Shown: positions 16,768 to 25,272 of the stretch, piece by piece | Numbering within the stretch: the stretch's first letter is position 1 | How the letters are laid out: each line of letters starts with the position of its first letter | NCBI RefSeq assembly: GCF_016888165.1 | Contig: NZ_JACSWC010000206.1 | Coordinates: forward strand, 1 to 35,505 | Direction of reading: 5' to 3' | Length of the DNA stretch: 35,505 nucleotides | DNA from: Halomicronema sp. CCY15110 | GTDB taxonomy: Bacteria; Cyanobacteriota; Cyanobacteriia; Phormidesmidales; Phormidesmidaceae | The notes under the pieces: generated by a model | What the model was told of the DNA's origin: nothing | What the model saw: the letters and a program-made list of their open reading frames with translations, nothing else | Databases searched by the model: none | Translations under genes and position numbers: made by a program

Positions 16768-18141
16768 TTAACGAGCTTTGAGCAATTGCCGGAAGCGACA
16801 GATGTACGCGATCGCCGCCACCGCTAATCCCAGGTAAGCACCGATCCAAATACCGACTCCCCCGAGTGGCGTCTGAAAGCCCAACCAGTAGCCCGCCGCC
16901 ATGCCCACCCCCCAGTAAGCGATAAAGCTAAGCAACATCGGCACGCGGGTATCTTGCAAGCCTTGCAAGACGCCATTGGCCGTGCGCTGCACCCCATCCA
17001 CCACCTGCCCAAACCCCGCCACCGTCAACATGGCGATGCCCGCCTGCAACACCGGCTGATTCGCCGGATCATTCACATCCAGGTAAACGCTGATGAGCGG
17101 GGTGGGAAACAAGACAAACACGACCCCAGAGACAAACATCACCGCGACGGTCAAGCTGACACTCACCATGGCCGCCCGCTGCACCCCCAGCCAGTCGCCG
17201 CGACCATACCACTGCCCCACCCGCGCCGTCGCGGCATATGACATCCCTAACGGCAACATAAAAACCACCACGACCGTTTGCAGGGCCAGCTGTTGCGCGG
17301 CCAATACGTGGGTGCCGATCGCCCCGATCATCAGGGTCATCACGGTGAAGAGGCCATTTTCTAAAATCGTGACCACACCGATCGGCAAGCCTAGCACCAT
17401 CAACTGTTTCAAGATGGCGGGACGCAGCCGGAAGAGGCGCTCAAACAACCGATAGGGCTGCAAGTAACCGTGACGGTGATACGCCACATAGCCCAGCAAC
17501 CCCAAACACATCAGCCCGTGGGCGAGCACACTCGACAGCGCCAACCCGGATAGCCCCATCGCCGGAAATCCCAGTTTGCCAAAGGCGAGCACATAGTTAC
17601 CCAGCACATTCAATAAATTGGCGCTCACCATCATGACAAAAATGGGGCGCGTGCGACCGATCGCCGTTACCGTGCAGCGCAGCACCGCAAACCAGAGGGC
17701 GGGTAACAATCCCCAACGCATGATATTGAGGTAATCGTTCGTGAGGGCAATGACTTCGGGCGCTTGCCCCAGAGATCGCATCAACTCACCCAGGTTGCCC
17801 AGCAGCAGCGTGATGGGCAGCGCAATCAAGAGAGCCAGCCAAAGCCCCTGCCGCGTAACTTGGCCCACTTGTCGAGGCTCCTGTGCCCCAAAGGCTTGGG
17901 CCGCCAGCGGACTCACACTCGACACGATGCCAATGCCCGTCATCAGGGTCGCCATAAACACCATGACGGCCAACCCACCGCCAGCCAACGAGGCTTGCCC
18001 TAGTCGCCCCATCATGAGCGTATCGACAAAGCCTGTGAGCGCCTGCGCCACCTGCGCACTGGCTAGCGGCACCGCTAAACTCAAAAATTCGCGAATTTCT
18101 ATGCGGGTGGCAGGGGAGAGGGCAAATACTTTCATATCCAC
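16768..18141 (-). CDS. MATE family multidrug/toxin efflux transporter
   Basis: The 457-residue membrane protein has the 12-helix pattern and two-fold repeat of MATE exporters, which expel organic cations or other compounds using Na+ or H+ gradients. Family features are 'EIREFLSLAVPLASAQVAQALTGFVDTLMMGRLG' in helices 1-2, 'GIVSSVSPLAAQAFGAQEPRQVG' and, in the second half, 'PLGMSYAATARVGQWYGRGD'. The substrate cannot be told. Two starts are possible: GTG at 18141 (GGAAAG about 8 bases upstream, chosen) and ATG at 18135, which would remove two residues. No partner gene for a tripartite pump is nearby. Confidence 0.93.
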   Translation of the reverse strand: MDMKVFALSPATRIEIREFLSLAVPLASAQVAQALTGFVDTLMMGRLGQASLAGGGLAVMVFMATLMTGIGIVSSVSPLAAQAFGAQEPRQVGQVTRQGLWLALLIALPITLLLGNLGELMRSLGQAPEVIALTNDYLNIMRWGLLPALWFAVLRCTVTAIGRTRPIFVMMVSANLLNVLGNYVLAFGKLGFPAMGLSGLALSSVLAHGLMCLGLLGYVAYHRHGYLQPYRLFERLFRLRPAILKQLMVLGLPIGVVTILENGLFTVMTLMIGAIGTHVLAAQQLALQTVVVVFMLPLGMSYAATARVGQWYGRGDWLGVQRAAMVSVSLTVAVMFVSGVVFVLFPTPLISVYLDVNDPANQPVLQAGIAMLTVAGFGQVVDGVQRTANGVLQGLQDTRVPMLLSFIAYWGVGMAAGYWLGFQTPLGGVGIWIGAYLGLAVAAIAYICRFRQLLKAR

Positions 18142-18429
18142 AACTTACACTTTCCACCGACGGCTTGTCTGAGGGGCAATGTAGGAGAATTGCGATCGCT
18201 GCGAACCGTATGCTGGTGGCGCTCATGGTGACAATTTCGCAAGAAACCCTTAATGGATGTGCCCCCACCGACATTTTTGGGATTTATATGGATAAAGCAT
18301 CCGCTAGCATTTTTATCGGCAACTGCCATCAGTTGATCTAAGGGACTGGACGCTGAATGCGCGATCGCTATGGTCGCTCCGCCCAGCGGTCGGTTCTATC
18401 AGGGAACGTTTCGGAAACTCATCTGCCAT

Positions 18430-20406
18430 ATGTCTTCACCTCAAAATCTGCTTGGGGGGCGTTATCAATTCATCCAAGCGTTAAACACCCATCCGTCGGG
18501 CCGGACCTTCCTCGCGGCAGATGTGCATTATCCGGGCCATCCCAAATGCGTGGTGCGAGAACTCCGCCTGCCGACCCGTAACCCAATGACGCGGCAGTTC
18601 ATTTTGCGGCTGCTCAAGCAGAAGGTCGCCATGTTGGAAGAAATCGGCCAGCATCCCCAAGTGCCCGATACCTCTGCCGCGTTTGACGTTGATCAGAGCT
18701 TTTTTATCGTTCAGGAATTCATCCCTGGGCAGTCGCTATTAGATTTACTGGCGGCGGCTGAGCCCTGGACGGTGCCTGAGGCGATCGCCTTTCTCCAAGA
18801 GGTGCTGCCAGTACTGCACTTTGCCCAAGACCACGGAGTCATCCATGGCAACCTCAAGCCCTCTAAATTGATTCGCCATCATTCCGAAAACAAGTGGATC
18901 ATCCTAGATTTTGGCTCGATTAAAAATATTAGTCAGCATATTGCGGGCAAACAAAAAGGCCAAAACGGCAACGACGACAATGGCTGGCAGCGGAGTTCGT
19001 CAGTGTATGTCGCCCCGGAGCAGTATCAACAACAAACATTATTTTGCAGTGACCACTATGCTCTCGGCATGATCGTGATTCAGGCAATGACGGGGCGCGA
19101 CCCGAGGGAGTTGCCCCAAGTGCAGGCCCCTAACCGGCATGAACAATTGACGGCGGTGTTGCGCGGTGTGCCCAAAATGCCCCCAGTGTTTGCCAACTTG
19201 CTGATGCGCATGGTGCATGCGCACCCCCAGCGACGCTATCAAAAAGCGGCCGACATCTTGAACGATTTAGAAGACCTGCTAGACGCATCGGATACCTTAG
19301 CCATGCCCACCGAGGATGCCGCAGCTACCCCCTCAACACCGCGCTCGGTGGCCACCGAGGTCACTGAGCCGCCGCCAGTGCGATCGCGACGGGCTTGGCG
19401 GAACCCCGTGCTAGGGACGTTGGGCGTGGTCACGCTAGTCGGTCTGGCGGTGGTATTCGGACTCAAGCTGCCCCAACGCTTGGCGGCCCAAAGGCACATT
19501 ACCCAAGCAGAAGCGATCGCCGCCGCAGAGCCAGAAGCGGCGATCGCCGCCTACTCCCAAGCCTTAGAACAGGTACCCCAGCAGCCCGAGGCCCTGGCGG
19601 CCCGAAGTCAGCTCTATTTTGAACTGGGAGAGGCCCAAGCGGCCCTGGCAGATATTTCAGAGGCCATTGACCAGGCTCCTGACAATCCTGATTACAACTA
19701 CAGTCGCGGCAACTTTCGGTTTACTTTGGGCGACATTCAAGGCGCGATTAACGACTATACCCAGGCCATTGAGCTTGATCCAACGTTCACCAAAGCGTAT
19801 GTCAATCGAGGCAGCGCTCGGGCTGATTGGGGCGATGATCGGGGGGCGATCGATGATTACACCCAAGCGATTGAGCTCGCGACTGATACCGATACGGAGG
19901 CCGCCGCCTATCTCAATCGGTGTCTGTCCTATTCCAACTTAGACGAGCAAGAGTTAGCACTGAATGACTGTTCCACCGCCATTAACCAGCGTCCCAGCCA
20001 TGCGCTGGCGTATCAAAATCGCGGGCTGGTGCGGCGGCGCTTGGGCGATTTGCAAGGCTCCTTGCAGGATTACAACATCGCCATCCAAATCGACCCCAAT
20101 AGCCCTGACCCGTTTTATAACCGGGCGCTGACTCGGCAGGCTTTGAATGATCGCCCCGGCGCGATGGACGATTTAAGCCAGGCGATCGCGATCGATCCCA
20201 CCTACGTCTTTGCCCGCTACGATCGCGCCTTGCTGCATATTGCAATGAACAACACGCCAGCCGCTTTACAAGACCTGCGAGCCGCCTCGCAGTTGTGCCT
20301 CGACTTGGGCCGCACCGGCTGTTACGAAGATGCCCAATTCCAAATTACCCAACTGCAAAACACGACGGACACCGAGCCAGCACCCGGCCTGGGACCAGAG
20401 GAATAG
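18430..20406 (+). CDS. Predicted kinase-fold (likely pseudokinase) membrane protein with TPR repeats
   Basis: The 658-residue protein has an N-terminal protein-kinase fold (about 10-280), a single membrane helix (about 326-346) and about eight tetratricopeptide repeats to the C-terminus. The kinase fold is recognisable from GGRYQFIQAL, 'VYVAPEQYQ', 'YALGMIVIQAMTGRDP' and DFG at about 160-162. Key residues differ from active enzymes: the ATP-binding VxK Lys is Arg (CVVREL), the HRD motif is HGN (139-141), so the catalytic Asp is Asn, and the KPxN Asn is Lys. The Gly-rich loop is also poor. Annotation as an active Ser/Thr kinase would be doubtful. The ATG at 18430 (MSSPQNLLGG) is preferred over one 60 bases upstream because the fold starts here; neither has a strong ribosome-binding site. 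Confidence 0.85.
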   Translation: MSSPQNLLGGRYQFIQALNTHPSGRTFLAADVHYPGHPKCVVRELRLPTRNPMTRQFILRLLKQKVAMLEEIGQHPQVPDTSAAFDVDQSFFIVQEFIPGQSLLDLLAAAEPWTVPEAIAFLQEVLPVLHFAQDHGVIHGNLKPSKLIRHHSENKWIILDFGSIKNISQHIAGKQKGQNGNDDNGWQRSSSVYVAPEQYQQQTLFCSDHYALGMIVIQAMTGRDPRELPQVQAPNRHEQLTAVLRGVPKMPPVFANLLMRMVHAHPQRRYQKAADILNDLEDLLDASDTLAMPTEDAAATPSTPRSVATEVTEPPPVRSRRAWRNPVLGTLGVVTLVGLAVVFGLKLPQRLAAQRHITQAEAIAAAEPEAAIAAYSQALEQVPQQPEALAARSQLYFELGEAQAALADISEAIDQAPDNPDYNYSRGNFRFTLGDIQGAINDYTQAIELDPTFTKAYVNRGSARADWGDDRGAIDDYTQAIELATDTDTEAAAYLNRCLSYSNLDEQELALNDCSTAINQRPSHALAYQNRGLVRRRLGDLQGSLQDYNIAIQIDPNSPDPFYNRALTRQALNDRPGAMDDLSQAIAIDPTYVFARYDRALLHIAMNNTPAALQDLRAASQLCLDLGRTGCYEDAQFQITQLQNTTDTEPAPGLGPEE

Positions 20407-20465
20407 CCCTTAAGCGGCGGCGCAATCGATAAGATAGTGAAACTGTTACTCTGTGCTTGCCTGTT

Positions 20466-21071
20466 ATGGTTGCCGTCTCTGCTGCCCAGCCCCGCATCCA
20501 GTTGTTGCAAACGCCCACCGCGCCAGCTTGGGTCGAGCAGGCGATCGCCCACCTCGATACCGTGTTGCTCGATCATTCCCACTGCGAACGCAAAGCCGCT
20601 GGGGTCGCGTTGAACTTGATGTGTCGGTATCCCTCCAGCGAAAAGCTCGTGCGGGCATTGACCGCGATCGCCCAGGAAGAACTCAGCCATTTTGAACTGG
20701 TGAACCAATGGCTGGAACGGCGTCAGGTGTCCCTGCGACCCCTGCCCGCGCCGCCCTACGGCACTGGTCTCAGTAAACAGATCCGCCGCGAAGAGCCGGG
20801 ACGCATGTTGGACTCGCTGCTCGTGGCGGCGCTGATCGAAGCCCGCAGCCACGAGCGGTTGGGGCTGCTGGCGGCCCACTGCCCCGAGCCAGAATTGGCC
20901 CAATTTTATCGCAATCTGATGGCCTCAGAAGCCCGCCACTACGGGGCCTACTGGGTGCTCGCCACCACCTACTTTGATCGCGAAACGGTCAATGCGCGAT
21001 TAGCTGAACTGTCAGCCGTGGAAAGTACATTACTCTTGACCCTGCACCCAGAGCCGCGCGTACATAGTTGA
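20466..21071 (+). CDS. miaE: tRNA-(ms[2]io[6]A)-hydroxylase
   Basis: The 201-residue protein is MiaE, a diiron, ferritin-like monooxygenase that hydroxylates the isopentenyl side chain of the modified adenosine at tRNA position 37. The four-helix ligand set is visible: DHSHCERKAA, AQEELSHFELV, LIEARSHERLG and ASEARHYGAYW. The domain starts at 'QLLQTPTAPAWVEQAI', and the length fits the family. ATG at 20466 is preferred; a TTG 9 bases earlier is also in frame, and neither has a clear ribosome-binding site. The gene begins 59 bases after the TPR kinase-like gene and converges with the DUF2062 gene. Confidence 0.93.
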   Translation: MVAVSAAQPRIQLLQTPTAPAWVEQAIAHLDTVLLDHSHCERKAAGVALNLMCRYPSSEKLVRALTAIAQEELSHFELVNQWLERRQVSLRPLPAPPYGTGLSKQIRREEPGRMLDSLLVAALIEARSHERLGLLAAHCPEPELAQFYRNLMASEARHYGAYWVLATTYFDRETVNARLAELSAVESTLLLTLHPEPRVHS

Positions 21072-21096
21072 GCCCCCGCAGCCGAACCAACTTGGT

Positions 21097-21126
21097 TACC
21101 CAGCATGGAGCTACCCAGCATGGAGC
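21097..21126. repeat. 15-bp tandem duplication
   Basis: The unit TACCCAGCATGGAGC occurs twice in direct succession in the intergenic space between the convergent miaE and DUF2062 genes. It is probably a slippage duplication with no assigned role. Confidence 0.8.
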
Positions 21127-21224
21127 TAAAAATGAGGTTCATCCAAGACTGACGAACAACTTGTTAGGACTCAAACGGTTTTTACAGTATCAGCAGTTTG
21201 TCGGCCCTCTCCAGGCAGCGAGAA

Positions 21225-21791
21225 TCAAGATTCTGAATGTTTGAATTGGCGATAGCGGCGACGGGCGCGCTGGATCAGGGGTAATCCCACAAAGTAGGTA
21301 GCTGTGCCAAAAATCGCCCCCATGACAAGGCTGCCCAACATCAAGGCGACACCCACGTCAGCCCCAGTTTCGAGCCAAGCTTTCATTGACTCGACATCAG
21401 TAAATAAATTGACTACGGGCCGCCCCAAAATCCAACTGCCGAGGCGATAGTTAAAAGCGTAGATGGGCAAATACGTGAGCGGATTGCTGATCCAGGTGCC
21501 CGCTGCCGCCATGAGCGGATTGCCTTTGATGCGGATCGCGATCGCGATCCCCATAATGGTTTGCAGTCCAAACAGCGGAAACATCCCCGAAAACACGCCA
21601 GCCGCCAAGCCCCGGGCCAATTCTTTAGGGTGCCCGCGCAGGCGAATAAATTTCAGGTAAATGTAGCGGCTGCGGCGTTTGAGCTGAACCCACCAAGAGC
21701 GAGATGAGCTTAACGACTGGGGCCGACGGCCGGGGGAAGGCACAGCAGATTCATGGGGTAGAGGAGTGGTGGGCACTGTGGGTTTTGGCAA
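21225..21791 (-). CDS. DUF2062 domain membrane protein
   Basis: The 188-residue protein has a Pro/Ser-rich N-terminal tail of about 35 residues and then the DUF2062 domain: 'GHPKELARGLAAGVFSGMFPLFGLQTIMGIAIAIRIKGNPLMAAAGTWISNPLT', with two to three membrane helices and the conserved 'ISNPLT'. The function of the family is unknown; some members are fused to glycosyltransferases. The start is uncertain: the frame opens with TTG at 21791 without a good ribosome-binding site, and GTG codons further in (for example codon 6) could be used instead. A perfect palindrome sits about 40 bases upstream of the TTG, next to a TAAAAT box. Confidence 0.8.
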   Translation of the reverse strand: MPKPTVPTTPLPHESAVPSPGRRPQSLSSSRSWWVQLKRRSRYIYLKFIRLRGHPKELARGLAAGVFSGMFPLFGLQTIMGIAIAIRIKGNPLMAAAGTWISNPLTYLPIYAFNYRLGSWILGRPVVNLFTDVESMKAWLETGADVGVALMLGSLVMGAIFGTATYFVGLPLIQRARRRYRQFKHSES

Positions 21792-21830
21792 ATCTGAAGA
21801 AAACGCTAACTTTTCACTATTTTAGAAGTT

Positions 21831-21848
21831 CCCTCAACAGGTTGAGGG
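21831..21848. promoter_or_regulatory. 18-bp palindrome upstream of the DUF2062 gene
   Basis: CCCTCAAC-AG-GTTGAGGG is an 8-bp perfect inverted repeat with a 2-base centre. On the minus strand a possible -10 box (TAAAAT, 21824-21819) begins 6 bases downstream of it, so the palindrome would cover the spacer and -35 region. That is a position expected for an operator. This is a prediction. Confidence 0.4.
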
Positions 21849-21992
21849 CAAGCAACGAAGTTTCATTTTGCCTTCACAGTTTTCGTAGCGGATGAAGCAG
21901 TTTCTCTGCTAGCCGTCAGTAACATCTGGAATGACATCGGCATTGAAGTCAACATCCTGACAACAAACCTAGCGTGAAGAAAGACTGGCAAG

Positions 21993-22021
21993 TTGTCAAT
22001 TCTGAGACAGATCGATAGCAT
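21993..22021 (+). promoter_or_regulatory. Candidate sigma-70-type promoter of the bilin lyase gene
   Basis: TTGTCA (21993-21998) and TAGCAT (22016-22021) are separated by 17 bases, about 75 bases before the start of the phycobiliprotein lyase gene. The match is 5/6 and 4/6 to the consensus. Confidence 0.35.
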
Positions 22022-22097
22022 TGATGTAGGTTACAAAATTTAACAATCTTAAGGCGATGCGTCCTTGAGTTCATTCCCTGCAAATGGATAGCTGTTT

Positions 22098-22634
22098 ATG
22101 CCTTACTCCTTAGATACTGCTCGTATTCTGGCGGAGCCTTTGGTCGCTTCGTTTTTTCAAACTTGTGAGGGCGACTGGCGCTCCAAGCGTCGTTATTACA
22201 CGCTCAAGAGTGGCGATGTCCAAGAGGTGGTGAGCTACATCAACATTCGTTTTTTGGCAGCGGACACAGCCGAGCTGAAAACATTGCATGAGCTGCATGA
22301 GTTGCCGGAGCGCACACCGCTCATTTGTGGCGCGCAAGTCACTTGGGAGAGTAACTACATCCATACTGAGCGTAAGCCCGTGAATGGCTCAACCTTGTTT
22401 GGCGTCAGAGGTACAACGCTGTATCGCGATCGCGGCTTTGCCACGGCCAAGCCTGTAACCGCTGACTTTACCTTCCGTGAGCCGCGCACCATGGTGCTCA
22501 AGACCGCTTACGATGGCTCTAGCTTTGAAGAAGAAATTAAATTAATCGGTGAGTCTACCCGCACTCGTCAGACCATCATCTCCCGCGCCGGAGAGGAAAT
22601 CATGATTGGACAATATCTAGAACAGCGCTGCTAA
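22098..22634 (+). CDS. CpcS/CpeS-family phycobiliprotein lyase
   Basis: The 178-residue lipocalin-like protein belongs to the CpcS/CpeS family of chromophore lyases, which attach phycocyanobilin or related bilins to cysteines of phycobiliproteins. Typical are the start of the barrel 'VASFFQTCEGDWRSKRRYYTLKSGDVQEVVSYINIRFL', the middle 'TWESNY' and the end 'TRQTIISRAGEEIMIGQYLEQR', where 'RTRQTI' and 'GQYLE' are family landmarks. Which subtype (CpcS, CpcU, CpcV or CpeS) cannot be decided by eye, so no symbol is given. No phycobiliprotein structural gene is nearby; stand-alone lyase genes are normal. A hairpin terminator follows 36 bases after the stop. Confidence 0.9.
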   Translation: MPYSLDTARILAEPLVASFFQTCEGDWRSKRRYYTLKSGDVQEVVSYINIRFLAADTAELKTLHELHELPERTPLICGAQVTWESNYIHTERKPVNGSTLFGVRGTTLYRDRGFATAKPVTADFTFREPRTMVLKTAYDGSSFEEEIKLIGESTRTRQTIISRAGEEIMIGQYLEQRC

Positions 22635-22669
22635 GTTCTCCTGTGCTCTCAAAGCAATTTCTAGGACTG

Positions 22670-22706
22670 AATGCCTAGCATTTTTCAATGCTGGGCATTT
22701 ATTTTG
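22670..22706 (+). terminator. Intrinsic terminator after the bilin lyase gene
   Basis: AATGCCTAGCATT and AATGCTGGGCATT form a 13-bp stem (one G·T pair) with a TTTC loop, followed by TTATTTTG. This is a typical rho-independent terminator. Confidence 0.8.
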
Positions 22707-23302
22707 CGTATGCAACCACCGTTGTCGGCATCCTCCGTGCAACAACATCCGACTGACGGGAGTGATGACGGTATCCCTCATATTCTCAAGTTCGAAATCG
22801 TCAGTGAAAATCGTCAGTGAAAGGTCACATTTCTACTGGAATTTATCCGGAACTGCGCGATGCTAGGAGATCACTTTATGAAGATGAGGTGAAGTAGAGA
22901 GATGTCATCAGCGATTGCACGGATTGTTTCACAGAAACTTTACTGAGTACATGGGGCAGGATCACACATATCCCCGACGAAGTCTTTCATAATATTCAAA
23001 TGTTTGTCTGTCACGGTACTCATTGAGACGCTTTCCTGAAGAGCTATGTAACAGATGGCTGTAGGTGAGTGCTGGGGCATTCAGTGCGGGTGGGGCGGCT
23101 CGGGCCTGTGTCCGGATTGCGCCGACGGGGTGATGAGACTTGCCAGTTTCTGACCCTATTTTTAGTTCCATTGAACTGTTTGTTGGTGCTCATCAAGTCT
23201 GAGCGATCGCGAGTTTGGGATCGGGAGCCGTCAGGCATAGCGGACGCCGGTTCGCTTTTTTGACCTACCCCAGTCCTTACAAGTCATTTTCAATAAGCAA
23301 CT
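22707..23302. other. Intergenic region, no convincing gene
   Basis: About 600 bases lie between the lyase terminator and the amidohydrolase gene. Short frames on the minus strand here (for example 22962-23171) lack ribosome-binding sites and protein-like composition. A 12-13 base direct repeat, built on AAATCGTCAGTGA, lies at 22794-22818. The amidohydrolase promoter must be within or near this stretch, but I could not place it. Confidence 0.5.
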
Positions 23303-24517
23303 ATGATTTCAACGGTTTTTCCCACATCCACACCCACCCTGTCAGGGGTGCGTTTAGCCATTCGCCAATTGCAGCCCCAGATTGTGCTCTGGCGGCGACA
23401 AATTCACCAGCAGCCAGAGTTAGCTTTTCGAGAAGCCAAGACAGCGACATTTATTAGCCAAAAATTGACCGAATGGGGGATTGAACACGAAACAGGGGTC
23501 GCCAAAACGGGCATCGTCGCCGTCGTGCGAGGCCAAAAGCCAGGGCCGGTGCTGGCGATTCGGGCCGATATGGATGCCCTCCCGATTCAAGAAATGAATG
23601 ACGTGGAGTATCGCTCGCAGCAGGACGGAGTGATGCACGCCTGTGGCCATGATGGCCACGTCGCGATCGCCTTGGGCACGGCCTGCTATTTGGCGCAGCA
23701 TCGCGACAGCTTTTGCGGCACGGTGAAATTTATCTTTCAGCCAGCGGAAGAGGGGCCAGGGGGCGCGAAGCCGATGATCGAAGCCGGCGCTCTGGAGCAG
23801 CCCAATGTGGACGCCATCATTGGTTTGCACCTGTGGAACAACCTGCCCGTCGGCACGGCTGGGGTCCGTACGGGGCCGATGATGGCCGCCACCGAATTTT
23901 TTCACTGCACGATTCGGGGGCGGGGGGGACACGGCGCAATTCCCCACCAGACGGTCGATTCCATTGTGGTGGCGGCCCAGGTGGTCAACGCCATTCAAAC
24001 GATCGTGGCCCGCAATATCGATCCGCTGCAGTCCGCCGTGGTCACCCTGGGCGAACTGCACGCTGGTTCGGCGGTGAATGTGATTGCTGATCAGGCGCGG
24101 TTGAGCGGCACAGTGCGCTACTTCGACAATATGTATGAAGGGTATTTCGCCCAACGATTAGATCAGATTATTAGCGGCGTGTGCCAATGCCACGGGGCTA
24201 GCTACGAGTTGGACTACAACCCGCTGTATCCGCCCGTGGTGAACGACGCGGGCATCACTGAGCTGGTGCGATCGGCGGCGCTCGCGGTGGTGGAAACCCC
24301 GGCAGGTTTGGTGCCTGAATGCCAAACCATGGGTGGCGAAGATATGTCCTTTTTTCTACAGGCAGTGCCAGGCTGTTACTTCTTTTTGGGCGCGGCCAAC
24401 CAAGCCAAAGATCTCGCCTATCCGCACCATCATCCCCGGTTTGACTTTGATGAAGCGGCGCTGTCTACGGGCGTTGAGATTTTTGTCCGCTGTGTCGAAT
24501 CGTTCTGCCAGGGTTAA
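23303..24517 (+). CDS. M20-family amidohydrolase (N-acyl amino acid/hippurate hydrolase type)
   Basis: The 404-residue enzyme belongs to metallopeptidase family M20D, which removes acyl groups from N-acyl amino acids or IAA-conjugates using a metal centre. Metal-site segments are visible: IRADMDALPIQE, HACGHDGHVA (about 113-122), FQPAEEGPGGAKPMIEAG (about 147-164), IGLHLWN and the C-terminal AYPHHHPRFDFDE. A dimerisation domain is present in the middle (FFHCTIRGRGGHGAIPHQTVD). The substrate is unknown. The ATG at 23303 lacks a clear ribosome-binding site, but the N-terminus 'VRLAIRQLQPQIVLWRRQIHQQPEL' is typical for the family. Confidence 0.93.
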   Translation: MISTVFPTSTPTLSGVRLAIRQLQPQIVLWRRQIHQQPELAFREAKTATFISQKLTEWGIEHETGVAKTGIVAVVRGQKPGPVLAIRADMDALPIQEMNDVEYRSQQDGVMHACGHDGHVAIALGTACYLAQHRDSFCGTVKFIFQPAEEGPGGAKPMIEAGALEQPNVDAIIGLHLWNNLPVGTAGVRTGPMMAATEFFHCTIRGRGGHGAIPHQTVDSIVVAAQVVNAIQTIVARNIDPLQSAVVTLGELHAGSAVNVIADQARLSGTVRYFDNMYEGYFAQRLDQIISGVCQCHGASYELDYNPLYPPVVNDAGITELVRSAALAVVETPAGLVPECQTMGGEDMSFFLQAVPGCYFFLGAANQAKDLAYPHHHPRFDFDEAALSTGVEIFVRCVESFCQG

Positions 24518-24594
24518 TTTCTGACAAAAGTGACATCACCGCCCAAATTTCTCGGTAAGCTAAGGGCGGACTTTATCGCTAGGGGGCTGAGGCC

Positions 24595-25197
24595 ATGAAC
24601 CGACGGTCACTGGGATGGATTGGCGTGGCGGTAGTTGCATTGATCGCCGCCGTCATGTTTGGCACTGGGCATGTTTGGCTCACCCCGGCCCTGTCGATAG
24701 AGGCTCCCCTCCTGGCTCAGGCCACGACTGAGGCGACGGTTAGTGCTGATGGGGCGGTCCCCACCCTTAGCGGCATCTACGAAGATCCGCAAGGCAACTT
24801 TCAGGTTGGCCTTTTAGAAGGAGCCGCTGTTACTATCGCTGGCAGTTCACCGCTATTTACTCTGCCTGATGGCAGTCTGTCTTACAGTGTGGTGCCAGTG
24901 CCCTTAGATAGCGAAACCCCGTTACCAGAGGTGACCCTGGTGGCCCTGGCCAATCAGGCTTTGAATAACGGCGAGGGCTTTCAAACACAAACTTTTACAG
25001 CAGTGCCGCAGGGGCTGCAAATTGACTGGACGGGACGCTTGAGTCAGCGAGGAGCCCCGCAACCTGTGTCGGGCAGCATTTTGGCGAGCCAGCAAGGGGC
25101 GACCGTATATTTGTTAGTGGTGGCCGCTTTAGAAGACGCGACGGCACAAGTTCCTCAGACATTGGTAGCGCTAGCCGACAGCTTGGAATTTCTGTAA
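24595..25197 (+). CDS. Secreted or membrane-anchored protein, unknown function
   Basis: The 200-residue protein has an N-terminal basic and hydrophobic segment (MNRRSLGWIGVAVVALIAAVMFG) with a possible cleavage site after ALSIEAPLLAQA (about residue 42). The rest is soluble and mostly beta-like, with a repeated theme of short hydrophobic strands (VGLLEGAAVTIAGSSPLF, LSYSVVPVPL, GATVYLLVVAALEDA). No catalytic motif or family is recognised with certainty; similar proteins of unknown role occur in cyanobacteria. It is probably periplasmic or lumenal. The ATG follows a GAGG at unusually short spacing. It lies between the M20 and DUF3318 genes in a same-strand run. Confidence 0.75.
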   Translation: MNRRSLGWIGVAVVALIAAVMFGTGHVWLTPALSIEAPLLAQATTEATVSADGAVPTLSGIYEDPQGNFQVGLLEGAAVTIAGSSPLFTLPDGSLSYSVVPVPLDSETPLPEVTLVALANQALNNGEGFQTQTFTAVPQGLQIDWTGRLSQRGAPQPVSGSILASQQGATVYLLVVAALEDATAQVPQTLVALADSLEFL

Positions 25198-25272
25198 CCC
25201 AGTTTGCGCTAAGATCCTCTCCTACGGGCTTTGCTAGTAATTGACGAATGACCATGGTTTGAGGGCTTATCG

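Noticed and set aside
18134-18142. ATATCCACA, close to a DnaA box
   Set aside because: It is a single imperfect site without further boxes or dnaA nearby; an origin is not supported.
18210-18341. 43-codon plus-strand frame before the TPR kinase-like gene (MLVALMVTISQ...)
   Set aside because: A GGAG exists but lies too far upstream, and the sequence shows no conserved pattern. It could be a leader peptide, but there is no support.
20322-20903. 193-codon minus-strand frame over miaE and the end of the TPR gene
   Set aside because: It overlaps two supported genes on the other strand and has no recognisable domain.
22962-23171. 69-codon minus-strand frame in the intergenic region before the amidohydrolase
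   Set aside because: It has no ribosome-binding site and overlaps other equally random short frames on both strands.
23420-24154. 244-codon open frame on the minus strand inside the M20 amidohydrolase gene
   Set aside because: It is antisense to a well-supported enzyme and shows no family pattern.
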